This document shows positions 57,976 to 64,000 of a DNA stretch of 64,000 bases, piece after piece; position 1 is the stretch's first letter, and the number at the start of each line of letters is the position of its first letter. The stretch spans positions 36,726,203 to 36,790,202 of the forward strand of contig NC_092234.1 of assembly GCF_036320965.1 (NCBI RefSeq). The letters run 5' to 3'. The notes beneath the pieces are model-generated. The model made no database searches. It was given only the letters and a program-made list of their open reading frames with translations, and had not been told where the DNA came from. The translations under genes and the position numbers were made by a program. Source of the stretch: Panulirus ornatus. Its lineage: Eukaryota; Arthropoda; Malacostraca; Decapoda; Palinuridae.

Positions 57976-60351
57976 TCCTCTTCTCTACTGGAATACGGCT
58001 AAACTTTACTCTAGGACTTGCCATATAAGTAACTTAAACACGTTACGAGTTTGAACTTTGAATATCGTCTGTTATAACTTAATCCATATGGTACCAAACC
58101 ATCTAAACAATATGGCTCTTTCGTCTCTTTACTATAAATTCAGTTTAACCAAGAGCACATACAGTTATATGGAATATATCCCTGTACAAGGCATAACATC
58201 GTACCGCTGGTAGGCCGACTCAGAGACCGCCTGTGACGAACAAGCTGAAGTTCCAGCCATGTTGCACTCCTGAGGCAAATCTTGAAGGACTGGAGCCAGA
58301 GGAAGTCTGGTTAAGATGGCTACCTATGTTTGTACAGTCAACTCGACCAAACACTTGTCATCTCAAAACACGTCATTCATTACAGTCACATATTTGCGAA
58401 ATACAGCCAGGGAGTTTTACATTCATAAGGCCGTCTCGTACGCTTTCATTAGGATCACGAATATTTCAGATTCATTTCTGCCGTCTGTATACACACGTTT
58501 CTTTGTACTATGCAACCCTAACTCATATCAGGTATTTCTTCACATCTCTTGCAACTTGATTCTTTATCAGTTTCCTGTCGTCTCTCGTTAGTCGGTTGTT
58601 TTCAGTTTTGAAGAACTGATATCAACTTCATCAAATCCAGTCAGAAACATGCATGAAGTTCTCTCTCTATCATCGTGCATAAAAAAACCGTGACGCCATG
58701 AGCCATTAATCACCTTAAGCTGTAAATCAGAGGGAGTTGAATATCATTTGCATGTTCTCGCATATTTTACTCAGACTAGAAGCCTTGATATCACAAGTTA
58801 CATATCATCAAACGACCAGCTGGACGTGTCACATGAAGTGCGGGTACGTAAGGTGCAGGTAAACCATGAACAGCTGTGCAACAATGATCCACGAGCTGCT
58901 AGGCTTCATAATATTTCAACCCTGGTGAACTGCTTTGAGTTTTCTCCCCGATCTTTTCCTTTTTTACTGAAAGTTCCTGATATTTTTCCTTCTAGAAAAG
59001 ACTTTCCCTTTTTTCCCCTGTCGTGTGAAGAGCCAAAGGTAAAGGCTGACTGTATAACCTTTTTTCTGTCTCTGAGAATTGCTCATGTTGCCTCCTCCAG
59101 GACTAACCTTAACTGGACCTTCAGTTATGGAGTGGATATATCATCTGGCTCATCAGCTTTATCTGAAAGGCTGTTTAGTATGAAAATCACTGAGCTGTTT
59201 CTTCTTATTTCTATTTCGTTCATCATATATTTTCTGTCGGGAATGTTATCCATCAGAATTTCCTAAAACTTAAAGTTCATTCTTACTGGCATGACCAATC
59301 CTCCTCATCCTTTATCTTGTCTTTCTTGTTGTCGTATACCCCCGGGGAATATCAGGCTCTGTTCCATATTATTGATTAGCTTTGTTCATACAATTCCAGA
59401 CACCTGCTCCCAGAACCTCTCTGCGGTGTTCGTCATTTAATCGTAGCATTATAGCTTTTGAATCACTATTTCCTGGGCCACTTTGGAAAAATAATTCCAG
59501 TTTGTAACAAAAGATGAATAAAACACAACACCTAAGTGATGCACCAAAATGAAAGTGATCAAGTCAATATGAGCCATCATAATACGCTAATGCGTATTCT
59601 GAAATTTGCCAAATTCTAAACTTGCAATCACTTTACAGACGACTTGACACGACTTAATCATTGTGAACTTAAGTGAAGAGCTAAGTTTATTTGTAGTTGT
59701 GTATTAGTTGTGTATTAGTTTTATAAAAATGTGTGGACACGTTGAATCAAAATGTTATAACGTGTAAAAAACAAGATAACGTAGAAAATGAATGTAATAA
59801 ATGAATACAGGTATAAACAGCCATCTACAATTACTGAACGACAGATGGTTTGTTGTCAGTCGGTTGATACCGAGCCACGTAGTGTGTGTGACGCTGTCGG
59901 ACTCCCTACGTCGGGTGTGTGTCCACTGAATCTTGAAAATCATGAGATGATGTACGTTATTAGCAACTTCCTGGCACTGGTAATAGCCAACAAGCTGTAC
60001 TTTGCTCGAGGTTACCTTGCAAATTAATATATATTACTATATATCATCAACAATTGATGGCAGTAATAGATATTTAGGTCACAGGGTTAATGATAAGGTA
60101 GAAAATTTTCAGAGCCACATTGTTTTCAACATAACTGTGTAGATTTGTAAGCAATGAAGAGGAAGGTGAGTGACGGAGGCGATATTCAGAGTTCAACCCT
60201 TGACGTCTTGCCACATGGCTCTCTTCCTGTGCTCAACCACCTGGGTAGCTTTTATGTTAAAAGCTTTAAGTCTGTGTCTCTACTGGTGGCCAAGATCATC
60301 CAGTAATTGTATATACTGTATTTGTCATCTGCATGAATTACAAACCTGTTC

Positions 60352-60352
<1 letters not shown>
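57976..60352. other. 3' flank, no gene recognised
   Basis: Open frames at 58,233-58,559 (108 codons) and 58,748-59,266 (172 codons), both +, show no known domain. The latter ends in a hydrophobic run (LLISISFIIYFLSGML) but has no supporting context. The first few hundred bases are likely the 3' UTR of the oxidoreductase gene. Confidence 0.5.
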
Positions 60353-61203
<851 letters not shown>

Positions 61204-61271
<68 letters not shown>

Positions 61272-61288
61272 GTGTGTGTGTGTGTGTA
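61204..61288. repeat. (AT)n(GT)n microsatellite
   Basis: About 32 AT units followed by about 10 GT units. No retroelement tail core is seen beside it, unlike most other (AT)n blocks here. Confidence 0.95.
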
Positions 61289-62821
61289 TGTAATCCTGTG
61301 GCTTTGATGAGACTAGGAAGAGAAAAAGATGTTAAGATCATGGTTGGATATGAAGTTAGACCTGTAAACACATCCGTAAATATATAACTAACGTTGGGCT
61401 TCAAGTAATTGTCACTGTCAGTCAAGACGTTATCAGTCTTGGAACGGTCACTCATTTCATCAAACATAAGTTCAGATTCAAAGATGGAACTCTGAGCCAA
61501 GCTAATATATAAGTTGCGTGGGTCGAGCTCTTAATTACAGCCTCTTTATGACCATGTTCAGTGTAGGTAAGACATAGTGAAACTGTGTGATACCTATTTT
61601 GCTCGCCTTGAGACAGAACCAGATGGTCCAACTATATTTACAACCACATGTTCATGTCCTTGACTTTTGTCTCTGGTCACTCGACATCCTAGACTGTGCA
61701 TGATGCATAACCACCAGACATGCGAAAGCCTATGCAATCATACAGTCTCCAGACAGCCCATCCTTAACCGTTAAGCCAAGGTTCGGATGCTAATATGAAG
61801 ATGGCTGAACGTAAGACGTAACGACCCTTACCCTTACTATGTGCTGAACGTTATGTATTCTTTAATTTCCCCTAAAAACCGTAAATGAAAAAAGAAAATA
61901 GTTTACAAGTGTTTACTCAAGCCACTGTATTGAGAAGTCTCGCTGAGTCAGTGTTTCTTTCTAGTCATGATGATTTGTGTTCAATATAACAACGCTTGTC
62001 ACATCCACATACCTGCAGGCAGCCCAGATCTGTTGGTTTAGTGTCAGCCTAGTCATACTGTGGTAGTAACCTAACGTACTAACTCGAGACTGATCATGAT
62101 TCCATAGGTTCAGTCTCGATTAGAATCCCTCATTGTATGTAAAGAACTAATTAATCTTAATGGGCAGTAGATGTCATTCAAAAGTTCAACTAAGGCATTG
62201 AGATGAATGGCCGGCAATACGTGGGCAACTGGAATTCAGTTCCGAAACAAACACAACGCTTGACAACATGTAACACACGGCTCGTTCTTCCCAACTCTCA
62301 GATTTGCTAGCGGTGAGCACTGCGCGATAATCAATCTTTTTGACAAAATTTCAGACTCTGTCCTTGACCTTCGTCTTAAGTGGAATGTTTAGTAATCTTT
62401 GTGACAACAGGTACAAATACATCACATATAAGTCATCATAAGTTCCCGACACGGAATGAACCAACAGGGGAAGAGCATTTGAACATTCCATCAATTGAGA
62501 CAAGTATAAAATTAACTCCCTTTTTTTTTCTGTCGGACTTTGAGTCAACACAAGCCTAAGCCTGTTCTATACTTTACACAAATCACACATACTGACCCAC
62601 GAGCCCACTACACTACAGTCACACACGGGTCGTATTGTGCCAGTAATGGCACACCCAAAACCAGGCTGTCATTGACAAGAGCCCGCGCTAGGCTTGACCT
62701 GGCGAATCTTTTACACACACACACCAAGTTAAAAGGCCTTCATCCCGACCTGAGTCATCCCCATCCTTTATCCCAAGATTATGGTAATCTTAGTGATGGC
62801 AGATATTTCCCTCTTCCTTAA
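61289..62821. other. Nothing recognised
   Basis: Unique sequence; the open frame at 62,540-62,821 (93 codons, +) has no known domain. Confidence 0.5.
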
Positions 62822-63265
62822 TAAACCAGAGTCCATACCCAAAATAAACCAGAAACCATACCTTAACCAGGGTCCATGCCCGAATTAAACCAGGATCCAT
62901 ACATTCTTTACCCCTGAATCTATGCACTAATTAAACTAGAATCAATGCACTTAGTAAACCAGACTCCATGTCCCAATTAAACCATAGTCCATTTTCTAAT
63001 CAAACAAGACTCCGTGCCCTTATTAGGTAAGACTAAATGCCCTACTTAAACCAAATTCCTCATTCTAATTAAACTAGAAACCATGTCTTAATCAAATCAG
63101 ACCACCCCCTTATCAAACCAGACTTCCCTAAAATATACAGACCCTATGTCCTAATTATACAATACTTTATACCCTAATTAAACCAGACTCTGCGCTCTAA
63201 TTAGAACGGAGTCCATGCCTAATTGAAAAAAATATTTCCATACCATAATAAAACCGTACAATTCC
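62822..63265. repeat. Degenerate ~22-23 bp repeat ('taaaccagactccatgccct')
   Basis: About 19 diverged units of the type 'ttaaaccagactccatgccc' + 'taa' continue for 440 bp. Lengths vary from 20 to 25 bp, which marks an old minisatellite. Confidence 0.85.
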
Positions 63266-63880
63266 CAGTCTTACCGTTATATCAGAAACCCATAAACAAA
63301 TGAAATATACACGTCTATCTCTTTCATGAGTGTCTCTAAGAGTGTTTTATTAGTGTAGAAGTCTAAACTTACCTTCTGTTACGTGTCTGAGCTTTATTAT
63401 GTATATATCTAGGATTCATGAAGAATGTCAACACTGTCATATGACAGCAGCTTACATAGTGTTCCTGTTGGACAATGTTTTGCTCGCTTATAGTCACGTT
63501 AGATGCGGGCACCATCTTTGTTTACCTTATCCACTGCCATGTCCCAACATTTCCTACTAGTTCGCTGCTCCATCTTCTTGGTCTAATTTATTTATCATAT
63601 GGGTAACTTATAGGTTCATCTCCATCTTGCTTAATTTCAAACTAAACTCCGTGTTAACTTTTCTCTGATTGCTAAACGCTTGTGATTTATATATTTTGTT
63701 GCTCAATACAACTACGAAAAAAACTTTTGTTTTATTTACCATAAACCTTTTCCCAAGACAGGTTAATGTCATCAAGGTTATTCATCACGAATATCGAAGT
63801 TTAACCAGTAAAGTAGCTACTGTGTATTATCTACATGTAGCTGACGCAGTTGATGGACAAGTCGAAGAGTAAATGCTAAA
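63266..63880. other. Nothing recognised
   Basis: AT-rich unique sequence with only short frames. Confidence 0.5.
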
Positions 63881-64000
63881 TCGTTCACACTCAGTCTCTA
63901 GCTGTCATGTATAATGCACCGAAGCCACAGCTCCCTATCCACATCCAGGCCCCACAAACCTTCCCATGGTTTACCCCGGACGTTTCACATGCACTGGTTC
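63881..64000 (-). mobile_element. RTE-like retrotransposon 3' UTR, running off the window
   Basis: The segment matches the 3' UTR of the copy at 10,601-13,005: 'aatgcaccgaagccacagct' and 'ccatggtttaccccggacgt' correspond to 'aatgcaccgaaaccatagct' and 'ccatggtttaccccagacac'. The coding part should continue beyond 64,000 on the minus strand. Confidence 0.82.

Noticed and set aside
58748..59266. 172-codon + frame with a hydrophobic C-terminus
   Set aside because: No family, no exon context and no supporting neighbour; kept only as a remark in the region entry.

Overview
This window looks like nuclear DNA of a crustacean, most likely a decapod (shrimp, crab, crayfish or lobster). That placement is inference from three things: a large-intron animal gene with GC-rich exons in AT-rich surroundings, an extreme load of (AT)n, (AC)n, (AG)n and (AGT)n microsatellites and minisatellites, and RTE-like and CR1/Jockey-like retrotransposon fragments of a kind I associate with decapod genomes. 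Nothing looks bacterial or viral.

One host gene can be supported. It runs on the + strand from 13,776 to 57,975 and encodes a GMC (glucose-methanol-choline) FAD oxidoreductase of the arthropod glucose-dehydrogenase-like type. Ten exons are recognisable: 13,776-13,965; 20,848-20,982; 23,894-24,016; 25,825-25,881; 28,517-28,630; 31,025-31,181; 39,166-39,323; 39,705-39,882; 41,234-41,307; 57,816-57,975. All introns that can be bounded on both sides are GT-AG and every junction is phase compatible, except that the third exon carries one extra base. Two parts of the protein are not found: the N-terminal FAD-binding exon(s), expected before 13,776, and the exon carrying the catalytic-histidine segment, expected between 41,307 and 57,816 where a 12.6-kb satellite now lies. 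The locus is therefore either a gene damaged by assembly errors or a pseudogene.

Layout. 1-13,700: AT/AGT repeats, a 40-bp tandem repeat, a CR1-like reverse transcriptase (RT) scrap and a 2.3-kb minus-strand RTE-like element ringed by (AT)n. 13,776-25,900: first four exons, separated by a 2.4-kb satellite of 36-bp units, a 21-bp tandem array, a palindromic RTE-derived structure and decayed CR1-like sequence. 26,280-31,200: degenerate RTE copy, two exons, and 22-bp, ~38-bp and 30-bp repeats. 31,180-33,560: a minisatellite that begins at a splice donor. 34,900-37,900: stacked LINE remnants. 39,166-41,307: three exons. 41,500-57,300: tRNA-like SINE candidate, CR1-like RT remnant, 28-bp satellite of about 450 units, and an RTE copy carrying endonuclease sequence. 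57,816-57,975: terminal exon. From 57,976 to the end: no gene recognised; microsatellites, a ~22-bp degenerate repeat and the start of another RTE 3' end.

The most interesting structure is the relation between tandem repeats and splice sites. Two minisatellites (28,615-29,066 and 31,180-33,560) start at the exon/donor junction itself and copy the donor sequence many times. A third repeat (39,932-40,090) also carries donor-like sites, a 30-bp array before another exon repeats a branch-point-like motif, and a 21-bp array repeats an acceptor-like motif. Six of seven RTE-like copies lie antisense to the host gene.
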